A stretch of 64,000 nucleotides of DNA, taken from assembly GCF_019583405.1 (NCBI RefSeq), contig NZ_SZUU01000001.1, positions 248,001 through 312,000 of the forward strand, in the 5' to 3' direction. The stretch comes from Bacteroides fragilis. Its GTDB lineage: Bacteria > Bacteroidota > Bacteroidia > Bacteroidales > Bacteroidaceae. Positions within the stretch are counted from its first letter, which is position 1. The number at the start of each line of letters is the position of its first letter. The position numbers and the translations under genes were made by a program. Below are positions 62,820 to 64,000 of the stretch, piece by piece. Under the pieces are notes generated by a model. It was given only the letters and a program-made list of their open reading frames with translations. It was not told where the DNA came from and made no database searches.

Positions 62820-63326
62820 GTATTTATTGCAGGGTTTATAATACTGTAATATCTGCTATTCTTTCCGGTAACTGTAATCAGTTACCTCCAATATTTATCT
62901 TTTGATAATTAGATTTCACCACTTTGGGAGAAAGCCCAAACGAACCAGAATCGGTAATGACAGGGATATGTGCTCTGACTGTTTATGACACGGTTAAAAC
63001 TTTCTTGGCTAATCAATTATGGAACAAAATATGAGGTTGTCAATCAATGTGAAATCGAAATTTTGGATAGACGATATTTTCCCTTTCAGATAGACCATTG
63101 CTGCCTGAACAGGGCTTCTTGGGGGCAACGATTATTAGTTCGGTGATATGCTTGCAGATGCCGGAATGGGTATTCTCAGTATTCGTGTTGTTTATTGGCA
63201 CTATTCTGTATTACAGAGGAAACTCTCAAACAAAAAAAATGGGGGAGTAGCCTTGTCTTTGCGTTGTTTTACAATGGTTGGCAAGGTTGTCCTTCCTTTT
63301 CAATTCAACTTTAAAATATAACAAAA
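62820..63326. other. Intergenic stretch with broken small frames
   Basis: About 500 bp with no intact gene. From ATG 63019 a frame reads MEQNMRLSINVKSKFWIDDI, FPF and stops near 63092; from 63071 another frame, without ATG, reads LPEQGFLGATIISSVICLQM and PEWVFSVFVLFIGTILYY to a stop at 63250. Joined they would give a ~75-residue membrane protein, so this may be a frameshifted gene. Otherwise nothing is seen. Confidence 0.4.
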
Positions 63327-64000
63327 ATGAAAATATATATATTTATTATACTGGCTGCGGCCACTTCAATCTCCCTGATATCTTGCGATTCGAAACAGAG
63401 TGACACCCGCTCGGCCTCTTCCTCAGAGGTTCACCGGAATGACGACGGTCATGATCATCGGGAAAGTGATGGAGACAACCATAGTGAAATAGAGAACTCC
63501 GGCAAGGGACATGAGGACGAAATCATTTTCACTCGGCAACAGGCGGAAGCTATCGGGTTGGAGATATATAATGTGGTACCCGGATCTTTTGCACAGGTAA
63601 TCAGAACCAGCGGACAGATACAGGCAGCCCAAGGAGATGAAGAAACTATTGTCGCCACGACCAATGGTGTCGTATCTTTTCCCGGACAAAACATCATCGA
63701 AGGAGCAACTGTTGGCGTGGGAAGTACTATTGTAACCATTTCAGCTAAAAATCTTTATGAAGGAGATCCGGTGGCAAAAGCCAAGATTGCCTATGAAACT
63801 GCCTTGAAAGAGTATCAGCGTGCAGAAGGTCTGGTAAAGGATAAGATTATTTCCGCTAAAGAGTTCGAACAGACTCGTATGAAATATGAAAATGCCAGAA
63901 CTGCTTATGAAGCCCAAGCTGCCAATGTAACTGTTTCCGGGGTAAAAGTTACTTCTCCCATCAGTGGATATGTCAAAAACAGGCTGGTGAGTCAGGGGGA
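63327..64000 (+). CDS. RND efflux periplasmic adaptor (CusB/HlyD-like lipoprotein), partial
   Basis: About 224 residues to the window edge with no stop. Starts MKIYIFIILAAATSISLISC, so a lipoprotein (lipobox LISC). A His/Asp-rich stretch follows (HRNDDGHDHRESDGDN, then HSEIENSGKGHEDE), typical of metal-exporting adaptors, then the lipoyl/barrel-sandwich region (TSGQIQAAQGDEETIVAT) and a helical hairpin (KAKIAYETALKEYQRAEGLV). The metal is likely a divalent or copper ion. The RND pump and outer-membrane genes should follow outside the window. Confidence 0.88.
   Translation, partial: MKIYIFIILAAATSISLISCDSKQSDTRSASSSEVHRNDDGHDHRESDGDNHSEIENSGKGHEDEIIFTRQQAEAIGLEIYNVVPGSFAQVIRTSGQIQAAQGDEETIVATTNGVVSFPGQNIIEGATVGVGSTIVTISAKNLYEGDPVAKAKIAYETALKEYQRAEGLVKDKIISAKEFEQTRMKYENARTAYEAQAANVTVSGVKVTSPISGYVKNRLVSQG

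Overview
The window looks like a chromosomal segment of a Bacteroides species (fragilis/thetaiotaomicron group). Evidence: a complete Na+-translocating NADH:quinone reductase operon, TonB-dependent receptor, 6-bladed beta-propeller lipoproteins, DUF4923 and DUF1460 proteins, and repeated Bacteroidales-type promoters (-7 box TAnnTTTG, sometimes with a -33 TTTG/TTG). The species is an inference; no 16S or marker search was possible. Numbers for motifs and spacing were counted by eye.

Layout. 1-9.3 kb: a minus-strand exopolysaccharide locus (TolC-like protein, Wzc-like chain-length protein, Wzy-like polymerase, two family-2 glycosyltransferases, then a partial glycosyltransferase at the edge), split by a 1.3-kb ISAs1-family insertion sequence and a frameshifted small helix-turn-helix gene. 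9.4-12.2 kb: an outer-membrane barrel protein and a secreted bleomycin-hydrolase-type peptidase. 12.7-18.6 kb: nqrABCDEF with its promoter and terminator. 18.7-26.9 kb: DEAD-box helicase, serC-serA-DUF1015, FKBP isomerase, YigZ, an orphan HpaII-family protein, nitroreductase. 27-32.1 kb (minus): an RsiV-like lipoprotein, rsmG, an MBL hydrolase and gcvP. 32.2-38.7 kb: a probable copper module (Cys-rich HYC_CC_PP-type protein, TonB receptor, secreted HMA protein, CopA-type ATPase, AraC regulator). 38.7-44.2 kb: lipB, DUF1460, esterase, OPT transporter, DUF1573.

44.3-53.2 kb is the most coherent regulatory unit. An NtrC/NtrB-type pair is transcribed leftward, and divergently there is a four-gene operon of two paralogous beta-propeller lipoproteins, an FtsX/MacB-type permease and its ATPase. 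Between them lies a well-spaced sigma-54 (-24/-12) promoter with two upstream palindromes, so the pair very probably drives the transporter operon. 53.2-61.6 kb is housekeeping (DUF4923, EngB GTPase, SSS symporter, ICMT-like protein, RecR, GNAT, YqgE, aminotransferase), followed by tRNA-Asp(GTC). The window ends in the start of a His-rich, metal-type RND efflux cluster.

Beyond genes, two classes of intergenic repeat stand out. One is a family of arrays in strict 22-bp register, usually opened by an inverted unit, with a different core sequence at different loci (five loci here). The other is a family of long imperfect palindromes whose arms are built from ~10-bp ACACAGAG-type steps (at least six loci). 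I know no established name for either.
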